From Devosia epidermidihirudinis (GTDB taxonomy: Bacteria; Pseudomonadota; Alphaproteobacteria; Rhizobiales; Devosiaceae): a DNA stretch of 64,000 bases. This document shows, in pieces, positions 16,874 through 26,536 of this stretch. Location: the NCBI RefSeq assembly GCF_000971295.1, contig NZ_LANJ01000001.1, positions 86,062-150,061 on the forward strand, read 5' to 3'. The notes beneath the pieces are model-generated. The model made no database searches and had not been told where the DNA came from. It saw nothing but the letters and a program-made list of their open reading frames with translations. A program made the translations under genes and the position numbers. How positions within the stretch are numbered: the first letter of the stretch is position 1; each line of letters begins with the position of its first letter.

Positions 16874-18514
16874 ATGTCCTCGACCATCCTATTGATTGAC
16901 CTATTAGGCGCTGCTGCGCTGTTGCTTTGGGGCCTACGCATGCTCAAAGCCGGGATCAATCACGCCTTTGGCCCGCAATTGCGGAGGTTCCTGTCGTTGG
17001 GCACCCGCAATCGCTTCGCGGCCTTTGGCACTGGGTTCGTCACCACATTGGGCCTGCAGAGCAGCACGGCCATGGCAATTATGGTCAGCTCGTTCGTGGC
17101 GCAGGGCATGGTCACGCCGGTGATGGCGCAGGCGGTTATGTTGGGTGCCAATGTCGGCACCAGTGTCGTGACGCAGGTTCTGGCCTTCGACCTCGGCTGG
17201 CTTGCGCCTGCCGCCATTCTCGTCGGTGTCATTGCCTCCGGCCGCCAACACCGGCGCACCCGCGGCATTGGCGAAGCCGTATTGGGTGCCGGCCTCATGC
17301 TTTTGTCACTCAAGCTGATGTCCGAAGCCACATTGCCAATGCGCGATTCAGAGGCCCTCGCCGCCTTCTTCGCTCTCCTCGGCGATGCCCCCATCATTGC
17401 TATTCTATTGTCTGCGGCACTGGCGGCTGCTTCGGCCTCCAGCCTGGCGGTTGTTCTGCTGGTGATGTCGCTCGCCGCCGCCGGTGGCATTGATGCGCAA
17501 TTGTGCCTGCTGCTTGTTGCCGGTGCCAATCTGGGTGGCGCTCTGCCTCCGGTACTGGCGGCCAGCGCCGAAGGCCCAGCGGCGCGGCGCGTTGCCGTCA
17601 CCAACCTCGTGGTGCGCGGGCTCGGGGCGGTCATCCTGATGTTCGCCATCGGCTGGATCGTGCCGCTCACCAGTGGCTATACCAATCTCGGCCGCCTCGT
17701 GGTCGACGCCCATGTGGGCTTCAACATCGCGCTGGCGGCGATCTTCCTGCCGCTCATCGGCCCGCTGACCCGCACACTGGCGCGCGTTCTGCCCGACAAG
17801 GCCATTGAGGGCGAATATGGGCCACGCCATCTCGATGAAGCCGCACTCGCCGATCCACCGGCCGCGCTGGCCGCCGCGACGCGGGAAACGCTCCGCATTG
17901 GTGACGTGGTGGAGAACATGCTCGAGGTCAGCCTCGGCGCACTCAAGACCAATGACGAAATGCTATGCCAGAGCATCTTCCCGCTCGATGACAAGGTCGA
18001 TGCCCTCGAGGGCGCGGTGAAGCTTTACCTCGCTCGCATCGATCGCACCAAAATGGACGACGCCGAGACACTGCAGGCAAATGCCATCCTAGACTATGCG
18101 ATCAACCTCGAGCATGTCGGCGACATCATCGAGCGCAGCCTTTCGCGCATGACCCTCAAGAAAATCGAGAAGCAATTGCTGTTCTCCGAGGAAGGCATGC
18201 AGGAGTTGGAGGAGCTCTATCTCGACTCCATCGACAATCTTCAGCTCGCCCAGGGCGTGTTCCTCAGCCGCGACAAGCGCATGGCGCGGCGACTGATGGA
18301 GAGCAAGGTGTCGATCCGGCACAAGGAGAAAATCTCATCCAGCAGCCACATGGCGCGCCTGCAGGATGGCCAGATTGCAACGCTTCAGACGACCGAAATC
18401 CACCTCGATATCCTGCGTGATCTCAAACGGATCAACGCCCATCTGGTCTCGGTCGCCTATCCTATTCTGGAAGAGGCCGGGATGCTGCGGGAGAGCCGGC
18501 TCAGGAAAACCTGA
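16874..18514 (+). CDS. Na/Pi cotransporter family protein with C-terminal PhoU domain
   Basis: I take the ATG of MSSTILLIDLLG (546 residues), which places the first membrane helix at the N-terminus; the frame is open 17 codons further upstream. The membrane half has the NptA/YjbB pattern with LGLQSSTAMAIMVSSF (the first QSS motif) and a second inverted repeat around AAASASSLAVVLLVMS. From about residue 330 a soluble PhoU-like helical domain follows (TRETLRIGDVVENML, and ANAILDYAINLEHVGDIIERS). It probably moves phosphate with sodium across the inner membrane. The second repeat has Ala-Ser in place of Gln-Ser, which is unusual. The gene appears to stand alone. Confidence 0.88.
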   Translation: MSSTILLIDLLGAAALLLWGLRMLKAGINHAFGPQLRRFLSLGTRNRFAAFGTGFVTTLGLQSSTAMAIMVSSFVAQGMVTPVMAQAVMLGANVGTSVVTQVLAFDLGWLAPAAILVGVIASGRQHRRTRGIGEAVLGAGLMLLSLKLMSEATLPMRDSEALAAFFALLGDAPIIAILLSAALAAASASSLAVVLLVMSLAAAGGIDAQLCLLLVAGANLGGALPPVLAASAEGPAARRVAVTNLVVRGLGAVILMFAIGWIVPLTSGYTNLGRLVVDAHVGFNIALAAIFLPLIGPLTRTLARVLPDKAIEGEYGPRHLDEAALADPPAALAAATRETLRIGDVVENMLEVSLGALKTNDEMLCQSIFPLDDKVDALEGAVKLYLARIDRTKMDDAETLQANAILDYAINLEHVGDIIERSLSRMTLKKIEKQLLFSEEGMQELEELYLDSIDNLQLAQGVFLSRDKRMARRLMESKVSIRHKEKISSSSHMARLQDGQIATLQTTEIHLDILRDLKRINAHLVSVAYPILEEAGMLRESRLRKT

Positions 18515-18519
18515 GCCGC

Positions 18520-18828
18520 TTAGCGGCGGCGCGAGAACACGCGGTCCGCAATGGCAGTGTTGCGCCCAGCGGCCATGCCGGGGATCAGCAGCGCATCAAT
18601 GAGCCACCACAGGCCCACCACGAACCACAGGAAGCCAAGCACACCAAAAGAGACGAACGTCAGCAGCAGCACCACAGCTGAGAAGGCAAACATCAGGAAG
18701 CCACTCAGCGGGCGGCCAAGATAAAACCGGTGCGCACCGACATAGCCCAGGAAAAACCAGAGCACATAGGCCACAACCAGCGACTTCTTTTCGATGTCAT
18801 ACTGGGCAGATACGCGATCATAGGTCAT
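18520..18828 (-). CDS. TM2 domain-containing protein
   Basis: I choose the start MTYDRVSAQYD because GAGGGA lies 7 nt before it, giving 102 residues; in-frame starts 6 and 8 codons upstream lack a ribosome site. The TM2 domain is clear: KSLVVAYVLWFFLGYVGAHR with RFYLGRPLSGF between two membrane segments, and a closing WFVVGLWWLIDALLIP. TM2 proteins are small inner-membrane proteins of unsettled role. The gene is convergent with the phosphate transporter gene, with only 5 nt between their stops. Confidence 0.88.
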   Translation of the reverse strand: MTYDRVSAQYDIEKKSLVVAYVLWFFLGYVGAHRFYLGRPLSGFLMFAFSAVVLLLTFVSFGVLGFLWFVVGLWWLIDALLIPGMAAGRNTAIADRVFSRRR

Positions 18829-18983
18829 GGATTGTCCCTCGTTCATGGCCACAAAATGGGAATAAATGTCCCCCGTTCAAGACCTTGCCGCAAGATGTCG
18901 GCATTGGAGGAAGTCGAAACGAGCGGACGACCCGATGGAGGATTGCGAGGGATGGCCGTCCCGCTCGACACGCCGAGGCTGCC

Positions 18984-19490
18984 CTAGAGCTTTACCTTGG
19001 CATTGTCCCCCATTTCAGGGGCTGCCCCGGTAACAGCTGCCACCAGCATTTTCGCGCCGGCAACGACTGCGTTGGGGCTATCCCAGAGTTCACCGTCCTC
19101 GGGGGTCACGGTGATCAAACGGATCGTTGGATCGTTGGCGTCTTCCCACCACACTTTGTCCCAGTCGGACCAAAGCTCGGCGATCTTGGCTCGGTCATTG
19201 GACAGCGCCGCTTCACCAGCGATCACAGCATATTTATGACCGCCACTATCGACCCACGCGAGGGACACAGTGGGGAATTCTTCGAGCTGACCGTTCTTTG
19301 CGCCAGACACGTCAACGAGGAAGTATATTACTCCCTCATCGCGCCGCACACGGGCGGAAAGCGGGCGACTCCGCTGCTGATGACCGTCCCAGGTCGTGAA
19401 CATGCAGATGTCGATCTTCTTGGCCAGTTCCCAGATCCGATCAACGACTTCGGCGCGTGGGGCTGGATTATCGTCGGAACGTTCTTTCAT
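18984..19490 (-). CDS. Pyridoxamine 5'-phosphate oxidase-related protein (general-stress-protein-26-like)
   Basis: From the MKERSDDNPAP start the protein has 168 residues. It shows the split-barrel FMN-binding fold of this group: IDICMFTTWDGHQQRSRPL at the N-terminus, IYFLVDVSGAKNGQLEEFPTVSLAWVD in the middle, and the WSDWDKVWWEDANDPTIRLITVTPEDGELWDSP region typical of bacterial stress-protein-26 homologues (in pieces: WWEDANDP, GELWDSP). It probably binds a flavin; the substrate is unknown, and real vitamin B6 oxidase activity is unlikely because pdxH is elsewhere in this window. No clear ribosome site is seen before the start. Confidence 0.8.
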   Translation of the reverse strand: MKERSDDNPAPRAEVVDRIWELAKKIDICMFTTWDGHQQRSRPLSARVRRDEGVIYFLVDVSGAKNGQLEEFPTVSLAWVDSGGHKYAVIAGEAALSNDRAKIAELWSDWDKVWWEDANDPTIRLITVTPEDGELWDSPNAVVAGAKMLVAAVTGAAPEMGDNAKVKL

Positions 19491-19647
19491 GACACACCAT
19501 TGTTGGTTGCATGAACAGAACGGGCCACGGCAGCATAAGTTGCCAATGGCGAGAAGTGGCGTGTACCATTCACGCTGGGGATTCTTGGATAAGTGTTGCC
19601 TTGCCTGAAACGGGATTGGCACCAATCGTTAGACGAGGCGAATAAGT

Positions 19648-20169
19648 ATGAATGCTTTTCTCAAGGTGCTCGGAGCAGGTCTGATGTTTCAGGCCGCTGC
19701 GCTTGGTGCATCCCCGGCGTCTGCCGGTGAAGCCGAGCTGGCTTTGCTGAGCTCTTACATCGGCAACTGGCAGGGCCAGGGCGCTCTGGTCGGTGGCGAC
19801 AAGAATGAGCCCTTCCGCTGCCGTCTGGCCGTTGCCAAGGGCAACCAGACCAAAGTCACCTATACCGGCCGGTGCAGTCTCGTCAGCGCAAACCTGTCGA
19901 TCAGCGGCACCATCGCGTTCAACGACAATGCCAAGCAGTACGAAGCAGCCATGAGTTCGAACGCCGGATTTACCGGCCTCGCCATCGGCAAGCTACAGGG
20001 TCAGAAGATTACCTTCGACCTGCGCGAACAGCAGCGCGACCGCTCCGGCAGCGATGTGCGTATCGGCTCCCAGATTCTGCTCGTGGACGGCAAGATCACC
20101 GTGAACTTTGAAGTCGAATTCAACAATTCGGGGGATGTCCTTCACGCTTCGGTTCCATTTGCCCGGTAG
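19648..20169 (+). CDS. Secreted protein of unknown function, probable beta-barrel
   Basis: The 173-residue precursor has a Sec signal peptide with cleavage near ASPASAGEA. The mature part starts LSSYIGNWQGQGALVGG, which recalls lipocalin-like or DUF1579-like entry strands, and continues with alternating beta-strand patterns, two Cys residues (FRCRLAV and TGRCSLV) that could form a disulfide, and a closing VNFEVEFNNSGDVL. I do not recognise a named family. GAGG lies ahead of the start. It stands alone between the PNPOx-like gene and an ABC pair. Confidence 0.75.
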   Translation: MNAFLKVLGAGLMFQAAALGASPASAGEAELALLSSYIGNWQGQGALVGGDKNEPFRCRLAVAKGNQTKVTYTGRCSLVSANLSISGTIAFNDNAKQYEAAMSSNAGFTGLAIGKLQGQKITFDLREQQRDRSGSDVRIGSQILLVDGKITVNFEVEFNNSGDVLHASVPFAR

Positions 20170-20272
20170 CCATCCATAATACGCTGGCGCCAGTCGCATA
20201 ATCGTAGCGGTTGGCGCCGTTCCGGCTAACGCAATGACAACCATTGCACGACGTATGATGGCATGAGGTCAC

Positions 20273-20995
20273 ATGGATTTGCTTCCCCAGGACTATGACG
20301 GCGACACTATCGTCGACGCCGTGGACGTGACGTACAGTCTGGAAGTGGGTTCGCGGCCCCTGCATATTCTCAAGGGCGTATCGCTCCGCGTTGAACCTGC
20401 GCAAGTCGTTGCAATCGTTGGCCCTTCAGGCAGCGGGAAGACCTCGCTGCTGATGCTTCTGGCAGGCCTTGAACGCGCCACGACCGGTCAAATCATCGTG
20501 CGTGGACAGAACCTGTCCCATCTCGGCGAAGACGATCTGGCCCGTTTCCGGCGCAAATCGCTCGGTATCGTCTTCCAAAGCTTCCATCTTATCCCCTCCC
20601 TCACCGCGCTTGATAATGTAGCGCTGGCGTTGGAGATCGCGTCGCCTGAACTGTCCATGAAAGAAACACGCGCTGCGGCCACAGAAGCCTTGATTTCCGT
20701 GGGTTTGGGCCAGCGCCTTGACCATCGCCCCACCGCTTTGTCGGGTGGCGAGCAGCAGCGCGTGGGCCTTGCCCGCGCTATGGTGACCAATCCGCCCCTG
20801 CTTCTGGCCGATGAGCCGACAGGCAATCTCGATCAGGAAACCGGCGCTCTGGTGGTCGATCTGATGTTTGACCTGGCCCGTCAGCGTGGCACTGCCGTGG
20901 TTCTGATCACCCATGATCCGGGCCTTGCCGCCCGCGCCGACCGGGTTTTGACCATGACCCAGGGTGAATTGACTGAAACCGTGGCGGTAGGCTGA
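20273..20995 (+). CDS. ABC transporter ATP-binding protein (YbbA/LolD-like)
   Basis: A 240-residue ATPase of the MacB/LolD group: Walker [10 protein letters not shown] near residues 51-59, [15 protein letters not shown] signature, Walker [13 protein letters not shown]-loop LITHDP. The wording DEPTGNLD is typical of ATPases that pair with FtsX-type permeases. Its TGA stop overlaps the ATG of the permease gene by 1 nt, as in ybbA-ybbP. The pair is likely a mechanotransmission or lipid/toxin-extrusion system at the inner membrane; the tesA gene often next to ybbA is not seen here. Confidence 0.92.
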   Translation: MDLLPQDYDGDTIVDAVDVTYSLEVGSRPLHILKGVSLRVEPAQVVAIVGPSGSGKTSLLMLLAGLERATTGQIIVRGQNLSHLGEDDLARFRRKSLGIVFQSFHLIPSLTALDNVALALEIASPELSMKETRAAATEALISVGLGQRLDHRPTALSGGEQQRVGLARAMVTNPPLLLADEPTGNLDQETGALVVDLMFDLARQRGTAVVLITHDPGLAARADRVLTMTQGELTETVAVG

Positions 20996-23541
20996 TGCGC
21001 GCCGCCTGGGCGACGATCCGCATTGGCCTTCTGGATCTGCGCGGCGACATTCGCCGCTTCGTACTGCTTGTTGTATGCCTCGCCGTCGGCACGGCGCTGA
21101 TTGCGGGCGTCAGCTCGGTCGGCGCCAGCGTCGCCAGGGCAATTGATGCCAGCGCAGCGGAATTGATGGGCGGCGACCTTGAACTCTCCCGCGCGGACCG
21201 TCCCGCGACCGCGGACGAGCTCAAAGACATGGCGGCGCTTGGTACCGTTGCATCAGTGTTCGACACCAACCTGCGCGCCCAATCCGACACCGCCGACGCT
21301 TTCGTCGATCTGGCGGTGGCCGGAGACACCTATCCACTGGTGGGTGCCGTGCAAAGCACAGGCGTTCCGCCGGGCGAAAAGATCAATGATTTCCTCGCCG
21401 TAAAGGACGACGTTCCCGGCGCGCTCGTTGACGCGCTCATGCTCGACCAATTGGGTATCGGCGTTGGCGACACCTTCCAGCTTGGCGGCACGACTTTTGA
21501 GGCGCGGGGCACGCTGGTGAGGCTGCCGGACGCAGCTGTGCGTGGCTTCCGTCTTGGCCTTACGACACTGATTTCCGTCGAGGGCTTTTCGGGCATTTCC
21601 GACCGAACCTCGCCACTGCCCGGCCTTGGCAGCTGGTTCCGCTACAAGATCCTGCTCGATGACGGCGACGCCGATAGCGTCAAAGCTCAGCTTGAGGAAA
21701 CCTATGGCGCGATGGGCTGGACCATCCGCTCCGCCCGCGATGGCCTCGGGCCGATGGTGCGCTATTACGATCTCTTTATGCGCTTCCTGGTCATTGTGGG
21801 CCTCGGTTCGCTGCTCATTGGCGGCGTCAGCGTCTGGGCCAGCATGCAGGCCTACATCACCGAGCGGGCCAATGTGATCGCCGTGCTGCGCAGCATGGGC
21901 TCGGATCGCGGGCGCGTCATGCTGCACTTCTTCTCGCAGGTGGCCATGCTGGCCGCGATTGGCGTCGGCATCGGGCTCGTGGTGGGCGGCAGCGTCGCCT
22001 ACCTCATCCTGCCACTGGTGGGCAAAGCCGTTGGTATTGGCCTCGCGCCCGCCGTGCACTTGCAGCCGCTGCTGATCGCGGCCGCTGCGGGCTTCGTCAC
22101 TGCCTTTGGCTTTGCCTATCTACCGCTGCAGCAGGCGCAGACCATTCGCCCCGTTCACCTTTTCCGCTCCAAGGGCCTGTCAGCCCCGCCGATGGACTGG
22201 AAGAGCCTCCTCACCTCGTGGCAGGTGCTCCCGCTTCTTCTCGCTTTGGCAGCGTTCCTGTTGCTTGCTTATGCGATGACCGGAGATTGGTTGCTGGTGC
22301 TGGCCTTTGCTGGTGCTAGCGCTCTGGCTGTGCTGGTGTTCCGCGGCTTTATCGGCGTAGCCCAGTGGGCCCTGCGCCACTTGCCGGAACCACCAAACCG
22401 CATCCTGCGCCATGCCTTGCGCTCGATTTCCAGCACAGGCTCCAATGCCACGTCTGTGGTCGTTGCCGCCGGTATGGCCCTTGCTATGCTGATTGTCGTG
22501 CTCGTGTTGCAGGGCAATCTGCGGCAGGAATTCCTCGGAGCATCATCATTTGACGTACCCACACTTGTGGCGTCGGACCTGTTCCCGGACGAAGTCGACA
22601 CGCTCGCCAGCATGTCAGGCCCCGGCACCAACATCACCCAATTCATCGCGACACCGATGCTGCGCGGCGCGCTGACCGAGATCAACGGCGTGCCCGTGGC
22701 CGATGTGCGCACGCACGGTCCCGAAGCAACGTTCCTGTTGTCGGGCGAAGTCCCCCTCACCTATCGTCAAGTGATGCCCGCATCGTCCAAGTTGGTCTCG
22801 GGCAAATGGTGGCCAGCGGACTACGACGGCCCCGGACTTGTCTCTTTGCACCAGAGCCTGCGCTACGGCCTCGGCGTCAATCTCGGCGATACGCTGAGCT
22901 TTTCGATCTTCGGCGATACCGTCACCGTAGAGATCGCCAGCTTCCGCGATTATTCGTGGCAAGGCGGTATTGATTTCCTCGCCACCTTCTCGCCAGCCGT
23001 GCTTGAGCAGTATCCAACGACGCTGTTCGCAGCAGTCACCGCCGCGCCCGGCGCTGAAAAGACCGTCGAGCGCGAGCTTGCGGTCGCCCTGCCCGACATT
23101 CGCTTCATCGCCATTGGCGACACGCTCAAGCAGATCACCGATGCGCTGCACCAACTCTCCTTTGCGGCAACGCTGGTCGGCGGCCTCGCCGTCGGTAATG
23201 GCCTTCTGGTGCTGGTGGGCAGCCTGGCGACCGGGCGTCGTCAGCGCGAAGCTGATACCGTCATCGGCAAGGTGCTGGGCACGACGCGGTTTGAGCTGCT
23301 CGCCACATCATTTGTGCAGTATTTCATCCTGGCCATTCTGGCCGCCATTCCGGCGGCAGCGCTCGGGGTTGGCGTTGCCTGGCTGGTCGGTCAGGCAATG
23401 CTCGACGTAGGCTTCAGCCTCGATGTCGATGCGCTGGTCGTGGTTTTGGTGACTGCAACCATCATGACTGCCCTGCTCGGCGCGACGACCATTCTGCGCG
23501 CCGCTTCGGCTCGTCCGGCACGCCTACTCCGCGACCTCTAA
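20995..23541 (+). CDS. FtsX-family ABC transporter permease (YbbP-like)
   Basis: The 848-residue protein has the YbbP layout of ten predicted membrane segments: one N-terminal helix (RRFVLLVVCLAVGTALIAGVSS in part), a periplasmic MacB-type core domain, an FtsX block near residues 255-385, a middle helix pair near 410-445, a third helix with a second periplasmic domain, and a final FtsX block from about 720. The second FtsX block carries the GRRQREADTVIGKVLGTTR loop that contacts the ATPase. The function is not settled in any bacterium; family members extrude or relay force rather than import. Confidence 0.9.
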   Translation: MRAAWATIRIGLLDLRGDIRRFVLLVVCLAVGTALIAGVSSVGASVARAIDASAAELMGGDLELSRADRPATADELKDMAALGTVASVFDTNLRAQSDTADAFVDLAVAGDTYPLVGAVQSTGVPPGEKINDFLAVKDDVPGALVDALMLDQLGIGVGDTFQLGGTTFEARGTLVRLPDAAVRGFRLGLTTLISVEGFSGISDRTSPLPGLGSWFRYKILLDDGDADSVKAQLEETYGAMGWTIRSARDGLGPMVRYYDLFMRFLVIVGLGSLLIGGVSVWASMQAYITERANVIAVLRSMGSDRGRVMLHFFSQVAMLAAIGVGIGLVVGGSVAYLILPLVGKAVGIGLAPAVHLQPLLIAAAAGFVTAFGFAYLPLQQAQTIRPVHLFRSKGLSAPPMDWKSLLTSWQVLPLLLALAAFLLLAYAMTGDWLLVLAFAGASALAVLVFRGFIGVAQWALRHLPEPPNRILRHALRSISSTGSNATSVVVAAGMALAMLIVVLVLQGNLRQEFLGASSFDVPTLVASDLFPDEVDTLASMSGPGTNITQFIATPMLRGALTEINGVPVADVRTHGPEATFLLSGEVPLTYRQVMPASSKLVSGKWWPADYDGPGLVSLHQSLRYGLGVNLGDTLSFSIFGDTVTVEIASFRDYSWQGGIDFLATFSPAVLEQYPTTLFAAVTAAPGAEKTVERELAVALPDIRFIAIGDTLKQITDALHQLSFAATLVGGLAVGNGLLVLVGSLATGRRQREADTVIGKVLGTTRFELLATSFVQYFILAILAAIPAAALGVGVAWLVGQAMLDVGFSLDVDALVVVLVTATIMTALLGATTILRAASARPARLLRDL

Positions 23542-23549
23542 AAAGACTT

Positions 23550-23575
23550 ATGCCCGCTCCAACTGGAGCGGGCAT
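23550..23575. terminator. Bidirectional hairpin terminator
   Basis: ATGCCCGCTCC and GGAGCGGGCAT form a perfect 11-bp stem with loop AACT. The plus strand continues ACTTGTTTG, and the minus strand ends in AAGTCTTTTTA, so the hairpin can end both the ABC permease gene and the convergent DUF606 gene. Confidence 0.8.
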
Positions 23576-23586
23576 ACTTGTTTGCA

Positions 23587-24006
23587 TCAACGGCGCTGCG
23601 CCAAGGCCATGCCGCCAAGAATCAACAACACGCCCAGCGCGCTCGCCCAGAGTGTCGTGGGCACGGACCGGAGCAGATCGAGAGCCACGCCCGACACCAT
23701 CTGACCGCCAATGACCAGCATGGCAGTATTGACCGCGCCAATGCGGGCAATGAGCCAACTCCCGGCGGCGACAAAAACGACGCCAATCGGGCCGCCAATA
23801 TAGGCGTGCCAGGGCGCGTCCCCTGCTCCGGCCGGGATCAACCCGCCGATGATCAAGCCAAGCACAGTCAGCAGCGCAAAGCCAACAATGTGGTTCCAGA
23901 ATGAGGCGATCAGCGGCGACGTCGAAATCGCTAAACGGCCATTGAGCTGCCGGCTAAGGCCAACGAGAAGACCGGCGAGGAGTGCAAACAGAATTGGGGC
24001 GATCAT
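23587..24006 (-). CDS. DMT-superfamily DUF606 (YdcZ-like) membrane protein, second of a pair
   Basis: This 139-residue protein has about five membrane segments and the DUF606 signature features: a start of ALLAGLLVGLSRQLNGRLA, ASFWNHIVGFALL, and a C-terminal GALLI-type helix (ASALGVLLILGGMALA). DUF606 proteins are half-size relatives of DMT exporters and often occur as tandem pairs that probably form a heterodimer. It overlaps its partner gene by 4 nt. The transported compound is unknown. Confidence 0.85.
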   Translation of the reverse strand: MIAPILFALLAGLLVGLSRQLNGRLAISTSPLIASFWNHIVGFALLTVLGLIIGGLIPAGAGDAPWHAYIGGPIGVVFVAAGSWLIARIGAVNTAMLVIGGQMVSGVALDLLRSVPTTLWASALGVLLILGGMALAQRR

Positions 24007-24491
24007 GCTCCAGCTCCCATGCCAACGAGAATGATCAGCGCGCTACCCGCGACCACCAGCCCCAACGCTCCAAAATCCTTGGGCAACAGCTTGCGCTTGG
24101 GCAGGCCGAACAGCCCCCAGAGATCGGCTGCAAGGCTGAACACCACCTGCCCGGCAAGACCGAGCGCCAACGTACCGGCCAGACCGAGCGGGGTGTTGAC
24201 CGTAGTTGAGGTCAGCATCACCGTGATCGCACCCGACAGACCGCCGAGATAGGCCCAGAGCGGCGCTCTCGGTTTGGTGTCGCTCGCCTTGGGCCGACGG
24301 CGCCACAGCACGGCCAGCAGCACAGCGGCGGCAACAGTGCCGGTGCCATGTGCAGCCCACGACGAAAACAGCGGGCTGGCATAGCGGCCCAGTTCGCCAT
24401 TGAAAAAGACCATGAGGGTCAGCAAGCCGCCCGTGCCAAAGGCCGCGAGCAGATGCAGCGGGTTGGGGCGCTGCGTTTCGGTGTTGGACAT
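24003..24491 (-). CDS. DMT-superfamily DUF606 (YdcZ-like) membrane protein, first of a pair
   Basis: I take the MSNTETQRPNP start (162 residues). After a short hydrophilic leader come about five membrane segments with LLTLMVFFNGELGRYASPLFSSW in two pieces (FFNGELG, PLFSSW), matching the opening of the DUF606 fold, then WAYLGGLSGAITVML and GLAGQVVFSLAADLWG. Its stop overlaps the start of the second DUF606 gene by 4 nt, which fits a two-subunit transporter made in equal amounts. The open frame continues 60 codons upstream but reads as non-coding there. Confidence 0.83.
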   Translation of the reverse strand: MSNTETQRPNPLHLLAAFGTGGLLTLMVFFNGELGRYASPLFSSWAAHGTGTVAAAVLLAVLWRRRPKASDTKPRAPLWAYLGGLSGAITVMLTSTTVNTPLGLAGTLALGLAGQVVFSLAADLWGLFGLPKRKLLPKDFGALGLVVAGSALIILVGMGAGA

Positions 24492-24672
24492 GTCGATCGA
24501 TCCGAATCGGGAGAAGGCGCTCAAACTAGACGCTCCCACCACCACGCGGCGAGCGCCAGAAAGCCACAGATCGGTCCGACAACAAGCAGCCATCCGGCAG
24601 CGTTCCGTGAGCACCAAACTCCCAAGCCAGCGTTTTGGAGCATGATTTTTTGCGGCGCGCGTATCGGACAAT

Positions 24673-25665
24673 ATGGCGGTTTCTCGACTCCCGACGGCCC
24701 CATACCCTACTAATTTGATCGACTTAACGACGCGTATTGCACCGTGTGATCCGCGCCCCTTCTGCGTGGATCAAGTTTTGGCCGAAGCCTCCTCCAATAT
24801 CGTTGATTTTCAGGCTCTTCCGCTGGAGGATCGCCCGGTCGAGCGCCCCGCTGCGGGTCTCCAGCGCGTGCTTCGCGAGGGCAGCGTGTGGCTGCTCGCG
24901 GGCCTGTTGGCGGCCTATGCCGTCTGGGGCATCGCCACCAATTCCGCCATGCGCTGGGATTCCATCGCGCGCTTTCTGACAGCGCCGATCATTCTGCAGG
25001 GCTTGCTCACCACCATCGTGATCGCCGCGGCCGCCGCAGTCGTTGGGCTGGCGGGTGGCCTTGTCATTGCACTGATGCGCATGTCGTCCAATCCGCTGAT
25101 CCGCACACTGGCCATCGGCTATCTCGGCCTGTTCCGCGCCGTGCCGCTGCTGGTGCAAATTCTGATTTGGTACAATTTGGGAACGTTCCTCCCGCAGCTG
25201 GGCATTGGCATTCCATTCACCGGAATTGGGCTTTACGGCGATACCAACGTTATCCTTAGCCCCTTTGTCGCCTGCCTCGTTGCGCTCGCGCTCAATCAGG
25301 CAGCCTATATGGGCGAGATCATTCGTGGCGGCCTGCTTTCCGTGCAGCAGGGCCAGATCGAGGCAGCGATTGCTTTGGGCATGACCCGCGCCAAGGCCTT
25401 CCGCCGTGTCGTTGCTCCACAAGCCGCCAAGTCCATCATTCCCCCGCTCGGCAATGATCTGATCAATCTGCTCAAGGCCACTTCTCTGGTGTCGGTCGTC
25501 GGCGTTGGCGATCTGATGACCCGCGCGCAGGGCATCTACGCCAGCAATTACCAGGTCATCCCGCTGCTGATCGTGGCGAGCATTTGGTATCTGCTACTGA
25601 CCATCGTCATCACGCTGGCGCAAGGCCTGCTCGAACGCCGCTTTGCTGCAGGAGTGGCACGATGA
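24673..25665 (+). CDS. Amino-acid-type ABC transporter permease (HisM/TcyB-like)
   Basis: The conserved membrane part (about residues 70-330) has the polar-amino-acid permease pattern: [44 protein letters not shown], and the EAA loop [22 protein letters not shown] followed by [13 protein letters not shown] (given in pieces as IALGMTR and KATSLVS). The N-terminus is uncertain: the ATG used gives 330 residues, while an in-frame GTG at 24766 gives 299 and may be the true start since the first ~30 residues look unlike this family. It is the first gene of an importer operon ending with a flavin monooxygenase. Confidence 0.88.
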   Translation: MAVSRLPTAPYPTNLIDLTTRIAPCDPRPFCVDQVLAEASSNIVDFQALPLEDRPVERPAAGLQRVLREGSVWLLAGLLAAYAVWGIATNSAMRWDSIARFLTAPIILQGLLTTIVIAAAAAVVGLAGGLVIALMRMSSNPLIRTLAIGYLGLFRAVPLLVQILIWYNLGTFLPQLGIGIPFTGIGLYGDTNVILSPFVACLVALALNQAAYMGEIIRGGLLSVQQGQIEAAIALGMTRAKAFRRVVAPQAAKSIIPPLGNDLINLLKATSLVSVVGVGDLMTRAQGIYASNYQVIPLLIVASIWYLLLTIVITLAQGLLERRFAAGVAR

Positions 25666-26477
25666 ACTTTGCAACACCCGAATTCCGCAACGCTTCCGCC
25701 GTGCCCGCCCTGATCCGCGTCCGAAACGTGTCGAAGTCCTTTGGGACAAACCGCGTGTTGGACGATGTGAGCCTGGACATCCGCAAGGGCGAGGTACGCT
25801 GCATCATCGGGCCATCCGGTTCCGGCAAAAGCACCCTGCTCCGCTGCCTCAATGCGCTGACCGATTTCGACAGCGGCGCCATCGTCCTCGATGATACCCG
25901 CATCGGCTACACTGAGCGCGGTTCGGTGCTCAAGCCATGGACCGGGCGCGAGGCCGCCAATTTCCGCCGTCGGGTCGGGCTCGTCTCGCAACACGTGAAC
26001 CTGTTTTCGCATCGCACCGTGCTCGAAAACGTCATCGAAGGTCCGGTTCAGGTTCTCGGCACGTCGCGCGCCGTAGCGGTGCGCGCCGCCAGCGATCTGC
26101 TTGCCCGCGTCGGCCTTGCCGACAAACACGACAGCTATCCGAGCCAGCTTTCGGGCGGCCAGCAGCAGCGCGCGGCGATCGCCCGCGCGCTCGCCATGGA
26201 CCCAAAGGTCATGCTGTTCGACGAGGCCACCAGCGCGCTCGACCCCGAGCTTGTCGCAGAAGTCCTCGGCGTCATGCAGGCTTTGGCCAGCGACGGCATG
26301 ACCATGGTCGTCGTCACCCACGAAATGCGCTTTGCCGAAGAGGTGGGCGACACCGTGGCGGTGATGGAGGCCGGTCGGATCATCGAAGACGGCACCGCCA
26401 GCGACGTGTTCTCGCGCCCGCGCCACCAGCGCACCGTGGATTTCCTCAAAGACCATTCCGGCTTCCGCACCGCCTAG
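25662..26477 (+). CDS. Amino-acid-type ABC transporter ATP-binding protein
   Basis: Start at [10 protein letters not shown] (ATGA overlap with the permease stop) gives 271 residues. Walker A is [10 protein letters not shown]-loop [11 protein letters not shown], signature [15 protein letters not shown], Walker [14 protein letters not shown] and H-loop VVVTHEM, all typical of the polar-amino-acid importer ATPases (HisP/GlnQ group). The insert between Walker A and the Q-loop ([16 protein letters not shown] region) is longer than in GlnQ. It powers the permease encoded just upstream. Confidence 0.93.
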   Translation: MNFATPEFRNASAVPALIRVRNVSKSFGTNRVLDDVSLDIRKGEVRCIIGPSGSGKSTLLRCLNALTDFDSGAIVLDDTRIGYTERGSVLKPWTGREAANFRRRVGLVSQHVNLFSHRTVLENVIEGPVQVLGTSRAVAVRAASDLLARVGLADKHDSYPSQLSGGQQQRAAIARALAMDPKVMLFDEATSALDPELVAEVLGVMQALASDGMTMVVVTHEMRFAEEVGDTVAVMEAGRIIEDGTASDVFSRPRHQRTVDFLKDHSGFRTA

Positions 26478-26536
26478 CCGGCAATACCAGCACCTGCATG
26501 GGGAATTGTCCCCATCTTGCCAAGAAAGCCCCTGAC

